This document shows, in pieces, positions 33,930 to 41,780 of a stretch of 64,000 bases of DNA (position 1 is its first letter; every line of letters starts with the position of its first letter). This DNA is from an uncultured Gammaproteobacteria bacterium. Lineage in GTDB: Bacteria > Pseudomonadota > Gammaproteobacteria > Arenicellales > JAANXG01. The stretch lies in contig CAMYKK010000006.1 of assembly GCA_947258975.1 (NCBI GenBank), forward strand, positions 79,864 to 143,863. The letters are read 5' to 3'. The notes beneath the pieces were generated by a model. That model was not told the DNA's origin, ran no database searches, and saw only the letters and a program-made list of their open reading frames with translations. A program made the position numbers and the translations under genes.

Positions 33930-34619
33930 TTAGTCGTCATCGTCGGTGGTCACCGGTTTGATTCCTTTGTGCGGAATGAAAAGCCCGCAGCCGATGCCGC
34001 GACCGGGTCCGAGACCGCGCTGTTGCAATAACACCGATTCCTCCGGTTTGAGGTCCGCCAGCATCAGGCTGCGCACCAATACGCGCTGCGTCGGGAATGC
34101 GAACGATGATTGCCGGCCGCACAACAACTTGCGCACCTGTATCCCCAGGCGTTCCAGCTCGGCAACATAATGCGTCACGAATTCCGACTCGGTTTGCACC
34201 GTCTCGACGATGACATGGCGGGAAAAAAGCGTTGTTTGTGCGCTCAACGGCCTGACCGTGGCGGCACCCACGGTCATTTCGTGTCCGCCAACATCCAGAC
34301 GATGGCCGGTCAGGGCGCGGGCGTCGTCCAGGCGCGCCTTGGGCAGCCGCAGCCGTAAACGGGTGCGCCGCGAGAGCTGCAGCAGCGCGCCCTCGGAATC
34401 GGCGGGCCGGTACCAGCCATTGCCCGATTCGGCGACGTGGATCAGATGGATCCCGGCATCCGGTTCGGATTCCAACCACGGCAGCACGCCGGTGATGGCG
34501 CGCGACAAGGCATAGGCATGGTCCACTGGCAGGCAGCGTGCCTGCATCCGGAACGCAAGATCCTGGACGTCGTCGGGAACGACGAAATTCCGGGCCACCG
34601 ATTTGTCGTGCCAATACAT
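33930..34619 (-). CDS. Orphan Cas6/Cmx6-like protein (type I-MYXAN family pattern)
   Basis: Protein of 229 residues with features I associate with the Cmx6/Cas6 family: LPVDHAYALSRAITGVLPWL, GIHLIHVAESGNGW, RTRLRLRLPKARLDDARALTG followed by LDVGGHEMTVGAATVRPL, and the C-terminal glycine-rich GLGPGRGIGCGLFIPHKG that in Cas6 proteins contacts crRNA. No CRISPR array or other cas gene is visible in the window. It sits 3 bp after the helical-protein gene. Whether it cleaves RNA is unknown; family membership is from pattern memory. Confidence 0.7.
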   Translation of the reverse strand: MYWHDKSVARNFVVPDDVQDLAFRMQARCLPVDHAYALSRAITGVLPWLESEPDAGIHLIHVAESGNGWYRPADSEGALLQLSRRTRLRLRLPKARLDDARALTGHRLDVGGHEMTVGAATVRPLSAQTTLFSRHVIVETVQTESEFVTHYVAELERLGIQVRKLLCGRQSSFAFPTQRVLVRSLMLADLKPEESVLLQQRGLGPGRGIGCGLFIPHKGIKPVTTDDDD

Positions 34620-34622
34620 GGT

Positions 34623-35330
34623 TCAGTTTACCGGCAGCGTGGCCTGAATCTGGTCACGATCGAACCACCAGTCGTCCTGCACCATCACGTCAATGACATT
34701 GCGCAGCCGCACCAGGAATTTGGCCGGATCGGTGAGTTCCAGCCGTGCCATCCAGCCGTCGAATTCATCCTGACTCGCTACATTGGCGTGCCGGCGTGCG
34801 ACGCTGCCCAGCAACTGCATCGCGAAGAAATGCAGATCACGGCGTTGTCCTTCCGCAGCGCGCAGATCCACGGCGTAGACGGCGGTGGCCGCGGCCACCG
34901 CGGCGCCGTCGGCAGTATCCGGTGTTTCGTCCACGATGTGCTGCAACATGGCAACGGTCAATTCCGGATCGATGGGAAAGGTCACCGCCAACCACACGCC
35001 CTGGCCAAGTGCGCTGAGGGAGGCTTGCTGATCGGCGCGGTATAACAGATCAAAGACCTCCACCGCCTTTTCCCAGTGCTCACCGTCGATATAAACTGCG
35101 ACGATCGGCCGGACGCTTGCCCATGCCTCGTCACCACGGTCCAACGCGATCAGCAACGCAGCCCTTTGCTTTTCCAGATCGGCGCGTTGCATCGGGTCGG
35201 CATCGCTTCCGAGCTCCAGCAGCCGCTCTTGTAACGCGCACAAGCGCGACTCGTTGGCGGCGCTGGACGCGATTGCCTCTTCGCCGCTCTCAGCGCCGAG
35301 GTCGAACTGATCAATATTGATATGTTTCAT
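34623..35330 (-). CDS. Hypothetical helical-repeat protein
   Basis: Acidic soluble protein of 235 residues, nearly all helical and TPR-like in character (LCALQERLLELGSDADPMQR, AWASVRPIVAVYIDGEHWEKAVEVFDLLYR), ending WWFDRDQIQATLPVN. No named domain. Its tight spacing with the Cas6-like gene (3 bp) suggests the two products work together. Confidence 0.65.
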   Translation of the reverse strand: MKHINIDQFDLGAESGEEAIASSAANESRLCALQERLLELGSDADPMQRADLEKQRAALLIALDRGDEAWASVRPIVAVYIDGEHWEKAVEVFDLLYRADQQASLSALGQGVWLAVTFPIDPELTVAMLQHIVDETPDTADGAAVAAATAVYAVDLRAAEGQRRDLHFFAMQLLGSVARRHANVASQDEFDGWMARLELTDPAKFLVRLRNVIDVMVQDDWWFDRDQIQATLPVN

Positions 35331-35344
35331 GAACGCTAATCCGG

Positions 35345-35551
35345 TTACTCAAGATCCGTTTCATCCAGGGCCGCGGTGAACGCCGCTTCGAGGCGATCTT
35401 CCCAATTCTCCGGTGTATCTTTGAACGGCGGTCTGATGTCCATGCGGAAGAAGCGTTCGCCATTGCGAGCGCCGGCCTTGACCAGCCCAGCCAACTCATC
35501 GAACGAATCGATGTCCTGATTTTGCAGCAGAATTTCACTAAGCCAGAGCAT
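35345..35551 (-). CDS. Small hypothetical protein
   Basis: Acidic protein of 68 residues (MLWLSEILLQNQDIDSFDEL ... PENWEDRLEAAFTAALDET). Its start overlaps the 3' end of the TauD-like gene by 14 bp, and it ends 14 bp before the helical-protein gene, so it is embedded in the operon. No family recognised. Confidence 0.6.
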   Translation of the reverse strand: MLWLSEILLQNQDIDSFDELAGLVKAGARNGERFFRMDIRPPFKDTPENWEDRLEAAFTAALDETDLE

Positions 35552-36497
35552 GTTCGGTCGCGCTCAAAAAGCTGTCCGTGTCGGTCTCGTTAATGCGATC
35601 GTAATAGCGCGCGCGATACAACAACCGCCCACCCGCCGCACCATTGGAGAACGCAGACCGGTTGTGCAGGACATTGTTGCACACCAGACCTTGACCGGGA
35701 CGCAGGCGGTGTTGCAATACATATGGGGTCTGGCGCGACAGAATCTCAACCAGAACACCCACGGCGTCCCGCGTGATGGGATCGTCGCGCCAGGTAATCG
35801 ACCGGGTGCGCGCGGTATAGCGCATGTGTAACGACCCGGTAACGGGATCGACGGAGAATACCGGGCCGCTCTGGGCGCCGCGCGTCGATCCGCCACCGTG
35901 GTGGGCGGGAACGGTCATCGCCTGTGGGTGCATGAGTGCGTGGACATAGTCGGGGTTCTCGTCGCGCATCAGGATGTACGCCATCTCCGGGTCCAGGAGT
36001 TGGTTGATGCCGCCCTGCGAGGCGTTGCGAACGCAGTGCAATACGAAGGCGCGTATCTGCTGGCTGCCAGGGTTGTAGTAGCCGTCGGTGTGCCAGTTGA
36101 GGGCGCGGTCGGTGTAGGGAATGTAGCCGGCATGCAGGTCTTCGGACCGCACCTCCAGCGAGCTGATGCCGTCGTGATCCGCACACAGGTTGTTGTCCAA
36201 GCGGGTCAGTCCGAGCTGCGCGCCCAGCCGGCGCACGGCAGATTTGTCCATTGGGGCGGCGCAGTGATAGAGCGCGAGGTTCGCGCTGCGGCATCGGTGC
36301 AGCAATGCCTCGCGCTCGGCGCGGGTCAACGCGTGGGGATCGCCGATTTCGACCATCAAATCCGGCGCGCCGCGCGGATGATGCGCGAGTTTCTTCTGCC
36401 GCCAGACCGCATACGCGCCGCTGTCGCTCAGGGAAAACGGATTCCCCGATGCCGGGGCGGACACGTGATGCGTCGTTGTGCGGGTCATGGTCGTCAT
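35538..36497 (-). CDS. TauD/TfdA-family dioxygenase
   Basis: 2OG-Fe(II) dioxygenase of 319 residues. The HxD iron motif is in LNWHTDGYYNPGSQQIRAF. The distal histidine is probably in CNNVLHNRSAF, followed by the 2OG-binding arginine near GRLLYRARYY. An N-terminal extension (about 1-45) is poorly conserved. The substrate is unknown; taurine or other sulfonates are the best-known family substrates, and the operon context (a DsrC-like gene, divergent dsr) fits sulfur chemistry. It is the first gene of the six-gene operon. Confidence 0.82.
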   Translation of the reverse strand: MTTMTRTTTHHVSAPASGNPFSLSDSGAYAVWRQKKLAHHPRGAPDLMVEIGDPHALTRAEREALLHRCRSANLALYHCAAPMDKSAVRRLGAQLGLTRLDNNLCADHDGISSLEVRSEDLHAGYIPYTDRALNWHTDGYYNPGSQQIRAFVLHCVRNASQGGINQLLDPEMAYILMRDENPDYVHALMHPQAMTVPAHHGGGSTRGAQSGPVFSVDPVTGSLHMRYTARTRSITWRDDPITRDAVGVLVEILSRQTPYVLQHRLRPGQGLVCNNVLHNRSAFSNGAAGGRLLYRARYYDRINETDTDSFLSATEHALA

Positions 36498-37002
36498 CTT
36501 AGCGCAGTTAAAAACGGGATTTTTCCAGGGCCTTTATCATTGTGTTTGGTCTACACCACCGCCGGCCTGCCTTCGGATCGGCGTGCGTGCGTGCAGGGCG
36601 CGGATTGTAATGAAGCTGACTGCGGCCGTTAATCCGGCAAACGGGGTAGGGCGCCGGTCGCACGGGTCGCCCAGCGTCAACTTCGTTGGCGCCCGCACCC
36701 CGGGATGCATCGGTATGTAAAATCTCTGCTTTTCAGCAACTTGCGGACGTCCGCCGCCCGTTGCCGGGACCAGGCGGCAGCCCGCCGGTAAAACGCCTAT
36801 CTCTTAAGAGATACGGGGTGGTGGCCATTTCCTCCCATAAGGAGGGTGCGTCCGACACGCGAACCTCAATACAATCCGTCAGTGAATTTTTTCGGCGTTG
36901 GCACGGGCCCGGCATTAATCCCGTGACGCCATTGAAGACGCCGCGTTTCGAACGAACTCATCCGCTGACCAGCGGGCACGAAAGACTGAGGAGAGCAACA
37001 CG
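36498..37002. other. Divergent regulatory interval between the TauD operon and dsrA
   Basis: A 505-bp stretch that must hold promoters for both the dsr operon and the divergent minus-strand operon. It contains a perfect 16-bp palindrome (36798-36813) and a short cctcc-cataa-ggagg hairpin (36831-36845). No gene is supported here. A GAGGAGAG ribosome-binding site lies just before the dsrA ATG. Confidence 0.6.
36798..36813. promoter_or_regulatory. 16-bp perfect palindrome upstream of dsrA
   Basis: tatctcttaagagata is fully self-complementary with no spacer. It lies about 190 bp before the dsrA start. It is a candidate operator for a dimeric regulator of dsr expression; no regulator can be assigned. 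Confidence 0.45.
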
Positions 37003-38265
37003 ATGGCGAAATCAATTCATGACACACCGATGCTAGACGAATTGGAGAACGGTCCCTGGCCGAGCTTCGTTTCCGGCATCAAGCGATTGCGCGATAAGCA
37101 TTCCGATGAACGCATCAACGGCATTGCCAATGACTTATTGGGTCAGCTGGAGCATTCCTATGAAACCCGCAAGGGTTACTGGAAGGGCGGCACGGTAAGC
37201 GTATACGGCTATGGCGGCGGCATCATTCCGCGTTTCTCCGAAGTCAGCGCCCAGTTCCCCGAGTCCAAGGAATTTCACACGCTGCGCGTGCAACCCCCCG
37301 CCGGCAATTTCTACACCACCGACATGCTGCGCAAACTGGGTGACAGCTGGGAGAAGTGGGGATCGGGGTTGGTGACGTTCCATGGCCAGACCGGGAACAT
37401 CATGTTTATCGGCGCCAGCACCGAGAACACGCAGCATTTCTTCGACGAGATCAACGACTACGGTTGGGATCTGGGGGGCGCCGGTCCGTGCGTGCGCACC
37501 GCCATGTCGTGTGTCGGATCGGCGCGCTGTGAGCAGTCATGCGCCAACGAGCACAAGATCCACCGCACCCTGGTCAATAATTTCACCGATGATGTACATC
37601 GCCCGGCGCTGCCGTATAAGTTCAAGTTCAAGGTCTCCGGATGTCCCAACGATTGCGTGAACTCTATCGAGCGCGCTGACTTTGCGGTGATCGGCACCTG
37701 GCGGGACGAGATCAAAGTCGATCAGCAGGAGGTCAAGGCGTTTGTCGACAAGAAGGGCCGTCAATACCTGATTGACAACGTCATCACCCGCTGCCCCACG
37801 AACTGTATGTCACTGACAGACGGCGACACCGTGGAGATCGACGATCGTAACTGCGTCAAGTGCATGCATTGCCTGAACGTGATGCCGAAGGCGTTGTCCC
37901 CTGGCGACGACAAGGGCGTCACGATTTTGATGGGCGGCAAGCGGACCCTCAAGATCGGGGACCTGATGGGCACCGTGATCGTGCCGTTCATGAAGTTGGA
38001 GACCGAAAAAGACTATGAACGTATTACCGAACTCGCCGAGGAGACCATCGACTTCTGGGCCGAAAACGGTCTCGAGCACGAACGCTGTGGCGAGATGATC
38101 GAGCGTATCGGCTTGGTGAACTTCCTCGAGGGAATCGGCGTCGATGTTGATCCCAACATGGTGTCCCATCCCCGTGAGTCATCCTACGTGCGTATGGACG
38201 GATGGGACGAGGAAGCGGAAAAATGGTTTAGCCGCAAGGCGGAGGAGAAGGCGGCCGCCGGTTGA
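37003..38265 (+). CDS. dsrA: Reverse dissimilatory sulfite reductase alpha subunit DsrA
   Basis: Cytoplasmic siroheme/FeS subunit of 420 residues; with DsrB it oxidizes persulfide sulfur to sulfite. The siroheme-[4Fe-4S] cysteines are in CVRTAMSCVGSARCEQSC and in the region VSGCPNDCVNSIERAD. The inserted ferredoxin domain has RCPTNCMSL and DRNCVKCMHCLN. The length and opening (MAKSIHDTPMLDELENGPWP) are typical of the oxidative type. It is the first gene of dsrABEFHCMKLJOPNR. Confidence 0.96.
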   Translation: MAKSIHDTPMLDELENGPWPSFVSGIKRLRDKHSDERINGIANDLLGQLEHSYETRKGYWKGGTVSVYGYGGGIIPRFSEVSAQFPESKEFHTLRVQPPAGNFYTTDMLRKLGDSWEKWGSGLVTFHGQTGNIMFIGASTENTQHFFDEINDYGWDLGGAGPCVRTAMSCVGSARCEQSCANEHKIHRTLVNNFTDDVHRPALPYKFKFKVSGCPNDCVNSIERADFAVIGTWRDEIKVDQQEVKAFVDKKGRQYLIDNVITRCPTNCMSLTDGDTVEIDDRNCVKCMHCLNVMPKALSPGDDKGVTILMGGKRTLKIGDLMGTVIVPFMKLETEKDYERITELAEETIDFWAENGLEHERCGEMIERIGLVNFLEGIGVDVDPNMVSHPRESSYVRMDGWDEEAEKWFSRKAEEKAAAG

Positions 38266-38294
38266 GGCGCGCGCTCCCGCAGTAATGAATCCAC

Positions 38295-38317
38295 GGAGGC
38301 GGCGCGTTCGCCTCCTT
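38295..38317 (+). other. Intercistronic hairpin between dsrA and dsrB
   Basis: ggaggcg and cgcctcc pair perfectly around a 7-nt loop, followed by only three T. It sits about 30 bp after the dsrA stop and is more likely an mRNA processing or stabilising structure than a strong terminator. Confidence 0.55.
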
Positions 38318-38356
38318 TACAGAATGTAATTTTAAGCAGGGTTATCGGAGGTCAAC

Positions 38357-39433
38357 ATGGCGCGAAAAGAGATGCGCAGCCCGATCGAGTCCGGGTGCCC
38401 GGATGGTTTTCAGTACATGCATCCGGTGATGCTCAAGAATTTCGGTCAATGGAAGTACCACGAGCATCCACGACCCGGTGTGCTGCGCCACATTGCCCAC
38501 AGCGGCGACGAGGTGTGGACCGTCAAGGCCGGTACGCAGCGCATCCTGGATATGTTCACCCTGCGCAAGCTGTGCGACATCGGTGACGAATTCGCCGACG
38601 GATATGTGCGCTTTACGATTCGCAGCAACATTGAGTACATGCTCGAGGACGAGTCCAAGGTTGAGCCGTTGATCGGCGCCTTGGAGGGCGCGGGCTTCGT
38701 GGTCGGCGGCACCGCCAACTCGGTGGCGATGATCTCGCACACCCAGGGATGGTTGCATTGCGACATCCCCGGTACCGACGCCTCCGGTGTGGTGAAAGCG
38801 ATGATGGATGAACTCATTGACGAGTTCAAAAACTGCAATATGCCCAACCGCGTGCACGTTACCACCTCCTGCTGCCAGATCAACTGCGGCGGGCAGGGCG
38901 ACATCGCCATCAACGTGCAGCACACCAAGCCGCCGAAGATCAATCACGATCTGGTCGCCAACGTCTGTGAGCGTCCGTCCGTGGTGGCGCGCTGCCCGGT
39001 GGCCGCGATTCGTCCCGCCCAGGTGAACGGCAAGCCGACGCTGGAAGTGGATGAGAAAAAATGCATCTGCTGCGGCGCCTGCTATCCGCCCTGTCCGCCA
39101 ATGCAGATCAACGATCCGGAACACAGCAAATTGGCGATTTGGGTGGGCGGCAACCATTCCAATGCGCGTAGCAAACCGAGCTTTCAGAAGCTGGTTGCCG
39201 CGGGTGTGCCCAACAATCCACCCCGGTGGCCGGAGGCGACCGCGATCGTGAAAAAGATCCTGCGTTCCTACAAAGCGGACGCAAAAGATTGGGAACGCAT
39301 CAACGATTGGATCGACCGCATCGGTTGGCCGCGGTTTTTCGAACTGACCGGGTTGCCGTTTACCAAATATCACATTGACAACTGGCGCGGCTCCCGCAAG
39401 AGTCTCAATTCATCGTCTTACATTCGGCTGTAA
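38357..39433 (+). CDS. dsrB: Reverse dissimilatory sulfite reductase beta subunit DsrB
   Basis: Partner of DsrA, 358 residues, carrying the catalytically active siroheme. Key blocks are TTSCCQINCGGQGDIAINVQ, ARCPVAAIRPAQ, and a ferredoxin domain with KKCICCGACYPPCPPMQ. A GGAGGTCAAC ribosome-binding site precedes the ATG. It lies about 90 bp after dsrA, separated by a hairpin. Confidence 0.96.
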   Translation: MARKEMRSPIESGCPDGFQYMHPVMLKNFGQWKYHEHPRPGVLRHIAHSGDEVWTVKAGTQRILDMFTLRKLCDIGDEFADGYVRFTIRSNIEYMLEDESKVEPLIGALEGAGFVVGGTANSVAMISHTQGWLHCDIPGTDASGVVKAMMDELIDEFKNCNMPNRVHVTTSCCQINCGGQGDIAINVQHTKPPKINHDLVANVCERPSVVARCPVAAIRPAQVNGKPTLEVDEKKCICCGACYPPCPPMQINDPEHSKLAIWVGGNHSNARSKPSFQKLVAAGVPNNPPRWPEATAIVKKILRSYKADAKDWERINDWIDRIGWPRFFELTGLPFTKYHIDNWRGSRKSLNSSSYIRL

Positions 39434-39445
39434 TCGGGATTAGCT

Positions 39446-39838
39446 ATGAAATTCGGTATCCTCGTCAACGAAGGCCCCTATCAACATCAGGCCGCTGACA
39501 CCGCGTTCAACTTCACCAAGGCGGCGCTGGACAAAGGCCATGAGATCGTACGCGTGTTCTTCTACCATGATGGTGTGAACAACGGCACGCGGCTGACTAC
39601 GCCGCCGCAGGACGACCGGAATATCGTCAATCAGTGGAGCGAGTTGGCCAAGGAACACGAACTCGACCTGGTGGTGTGTGTTGCTGCTGCCCAGCGTCGC
39701 GGCATCGTGGATGAAGACGAAGCGAAGCGGCACGGAAAGAACGCCGACAATATCGCCGAGGGTTTCCGTATCTCCGGCCTCGGGCAGTTGATCGAGATGG
39801 GGATCAAGGCCGATCGCTTGATGGCGTTTGGCGACTAA
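39446..39838 (+). CDS. dsrE: Sulfur relay protein DsrE
   Basis: 130-residue subunit of the DsrE2F2H2 hexamer. The sulfur-binding cysteine is Cys78 (LDLVVCVAAAQRRG), the position known to be essential in Allochromatium DsrE. It receives persulfide from TusA and passes it to DsrC. The presence of dsrEFH is the standard marker of the oxidative direction of Dsr. Confidence 0.95.
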   Translation: MKFGILVNEGPYQHQAADTAFNFTKAALDKGHEIVRVFFYHDGVNNGTRLTTPPQDDRNIVNQWSELAKEHELDLVVCVAAAQRRGIVDEDEAKRHGKNADNIAEGFRISGLGQLIEMGIKADRLMAFGD

Positions 39839-39850
39839 AGAGGAGGGGAC

Positions 39851-40261
39851 ATGGGAAACGGTGCCAAAAAATTCATGTACGTGAACCGGCGGGCCCCCTA
39901 CGGGACGATCTATGCGCTGGAGGGACTCGAGGTGGTGCTGATCGGTGCCGCCTTTGATCAGGATGTCTGCATGGCGTTTGTTGATGACGGCGTGTACCAG
40001 TTGCAGAAGGGTCAAGATACCGCTGAATCGAATATGAAAAACTTCTCTCCCACTTATCGCGCGCTCGGCGACTACGAGGTGACGAAGCTTTATGTGGAGA
40101 AAGAATCCCTGGAGCAGCGGGGCATGAGCGAAGACGATCTGATGGAGTTGACCTACGAAGACGAGGACGACGATTACCAGGAGAAGCCGTCGATCCGGAT
40201 CGTAAACCGCGGGGAACTGACGGATTTAATGGAACAACAAGATGTCATCCTGAATTACTAG
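39851..40261 (+). CDS. dsrF: Sulfur relay protein DsrF
   Basis: 136-residue DsrE/TusC-like subunit of DsrEFH. It has the TusC pattern GTIYALEGLEVVLIGAAFDQDV and a long acidic linker (SEDDLMELTYEDEDDDYQEK). Structural role in the hexamer. It is 12 bp after dsrE and 10 bp before dsrH. Confidence 0.94.
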   Translation: MGNGAKKFMYVNRRAPYGTIYALEGLEVVLIGAAFDQDVCMAFVDDGVYQLQKGQDTAESNMKNFSPTYRALGDYEVTKLYVEKESLEQRGMSEDDLMELTYEDEDDDYQEKPSIRIVNRGELTDLMEQQDVILNY

Positions 40262-40271
40262 GAAGCTTACG

Positions 40272-40574
40272 ATGTTGCACACAATTAACAAATCGCCCTT
40301 CGAGAAGAATAGCCTGGATACCTGCCTTCGCCTGGCCAAGCCGGGGAGCGAGATATTGCTGCTCGAAGATGGCGTGTACGCCGCAGTGAAAGGGACCGCC
40401 GTCGAGCAACAGGTGATGCAGGCGCTGAGCGACTATACTGTGTACGCCTTGGGACCGGATCTCAAGGCGCGCGGGATCGAGGAGAAACGATTAATTGATG
40501 GGATTGAGGTGGTGGGGTACGACGGGTTTGTCGATCTCGCCGCCAACAGCGAACGCGTTCAATCCTGGTTATAA
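40272..40574 (+). CDS. dsrH: Sulfur relay protein DsrH
   Basis: TusB-like subunit of 100 residues in DsrEFH. It starts MLHTINKSPFEKNSLDTCLR with a conserved cysteine at position 18 and continues LAKPGSEILLLEDGVYAAVKG. This completes the sulfur-transfer hexamer upstream of dsrC. Confidence 0.94.
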   Translation: MLHTINKSPFEKNSLDTCLRLAKPGSEILLLEDGVYAAVKGTAVEQQVMQALSDYTVYALGPDLKARGIEEKRLIDGIEVVGYDGFVDLAANSERVQSWL

Positions 40575-40606
40575 CTGACTACCCTTATCCGCAGGAGACC
40601 AAGACA

Positions 40607-40939
40607 ATGGCATTCGAAATTGGTGGTAAGACTTACGAAACAGACGAAGAAGGTTACTTGGCAAATTTGGCCGACTGGAACCCTGAAATCGCCGACTACA
40701 TGGCAAAAGATGACGATTGCGACCTCACCGACAACCACTGGGAGGTGATCAACTTCCTGCGTGAGTACTACGAGGAGTACCAGATCGCTCCGGCGGTCCG
40801 CGTGCTGACCAAGGCCATCGGCAAACGGCTGGGCAAAGAAAAGGGCAACAGCAAGTATCTCTACGAGCTGTTTCCGTACGGTCCTGCGAAGCAGGCCTGT
40901 AAATATGCCGGGCTGCCCAAGCCGACCGGCTGCGTCTAG
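40607..40939 (+). CDS. dsrC: Sulfur carrier DsrC
   Basis: Protein of 110 residues that carries sulfur to DsrAB and is oxidised by DsrMKJOP. The C-terminal arm CKYAGLPKPTGCV has both redox cysteines (C98 and C109), so this is the functional DsrC, unlike the cysteine-free paralogue at 33.5 kb. AGGAG precedes the ATG. A stable GC hairpin follows the gene. Confidence 0.96.
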   Translation: MAFEIGGKTYETDEEGYLANLADWNPEIADYMAKDDDCDLTDNHWEVINFLREYYEEYQIAPAVRVLTKAIGKRLGKEKGNSKYLYELFPYGPAKQACKYAGLPKPTGCV

Positions 40940-40954
40940 GCGCTCTCCCGACCC

Positions 40955-40970
40955 GGGGGCTCGCGCCCCC
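40955..40970 (+). other. GC-rich hairpin after dsrC
   Basis: gggggc-tcgc-gccccc is a perfect 6-bp stem with a tetraloop, without a T run, between dsrC and dsrM. It could protect the 3' end of a processed dsrC message and so raise DsrC levels above downstream genes. Confidence 0.5.
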
Positions 40971-41008
40971 TCGCATCAGCAACGATCCTGTAGGGGAAGG
41001 CTGGACCC

Positions 41009-41755
41009 ATGTCGGTCTTAACGGCGATTTTCGCATTGTTGTTCTACACCGCGATCGTGGTCCTGGTGGCGGGTCTGGTGGCGAAGATCCGCCAATACGC
41101 CCGTACCCCGGCGCCGCTGAAGATCCCCACCACCCCCGCGCCGACTACCCGCGGCGGCGTTGTCGCGCGTCTGTTCCGCGAGGTGGTGTTATTCGAAAGC
41201 CTGTTCAAGGGCAGCAAATGGAGCTGGTTGTTTGGCTGGCTGTTTCATTTCGGCCTGCTCATTGTCTTGGTTCGCCATTTGCGCTATTTCACCGAGCCGA
41301 TCTGGTTCGCCGCCGCCCTGGTGCAGGATATCGGCGTCTACATGGGTTTTGTGATGCTGCTGGGATTGTTGGGTCTTCTGGCCCGGCGCTCGTTGGTGGA
41401 TCGCCTGCGTTATATCTCGGCGCCGTCGGATTATTTGATGCTGGCGCTGCTCATCGCCATCGGTGGTAGCGGCCTGCTGATGAAATTCGTGGCGCGCACC
41501 GACATCGTGGCGGTGAAGGCGTTTTTCCTCGGGCTGATGCGGTTCGACTGGCAGCCGTTGCCGGCGGACGCCTTGCTGTGGATTCACCTCCTGTTGGTGG
41601 CGGCGCTGATGATCATCTTCCCGTTCAGCAAGCTGCTGCACGTGCCCGGGCTGTTTTTCAGTCCGACGCGCAACCAGGCCGACGATCCCCGCGAGCGCCG
41701 CCATCTGGCGCCGTGGGCGGCGAAGCTGGATGCCACGCGGACACTCGGTAACTAA
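41009..41755 (+). CDS. dsrM: Membrane cytochrome b subunit DsrM
   Basis: NarI-type diheme cytochrome b of 248 residues with about five membrane segments (FALLFYTAIVVLVAGLV, WLFGWLFHFGLLIVLV and others). Histidines in the helices can ligate heme b. It exchanges electrons with quinone in the DsrMKJOP complex. Its end is about 25 bp before the dsrK ATG. Confidence 0.93.
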   Translation: MSVLTAIFALLFYTAIVVLVAGLVAKIRQYARTPAPLKIPTTPAPTTRGGVVARLFREVVLFESLFKGSKWSWLFGWLFHFGLLIVLVRHLRYFTEPIWFAAALVQDIGVYMGFVMLLGLLGLLARRSLVDRLRYISAPSDYLMLALLIAIGGSGLLMKFVARTDIVAVKAFFLGLMRFDWQPLPADALLWIHLLLVAALMIIFPFSKLLHVPGLFFSPTRNQADDPRERRHLAPWAAKLDATRTLGN

Positions 41756-41780
41756 ACACAGGCAGGCACTTAGAGACATC

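Noticed and set aside
33937..34614. 225-residue frame overlapping the Cas6-like gene
   Set aside because: It is in another frame of the same strand and lacks any family pattern, whereas the 33930-34619 frame has the Cas6-like motifs.
34623..35330. CRISPR effector next to the Cas6-like gene
   Set aside because: The helical protein and neighbours show no Cas nuclease, helicase or RAMP motif beyond the single Cas6-like protein.
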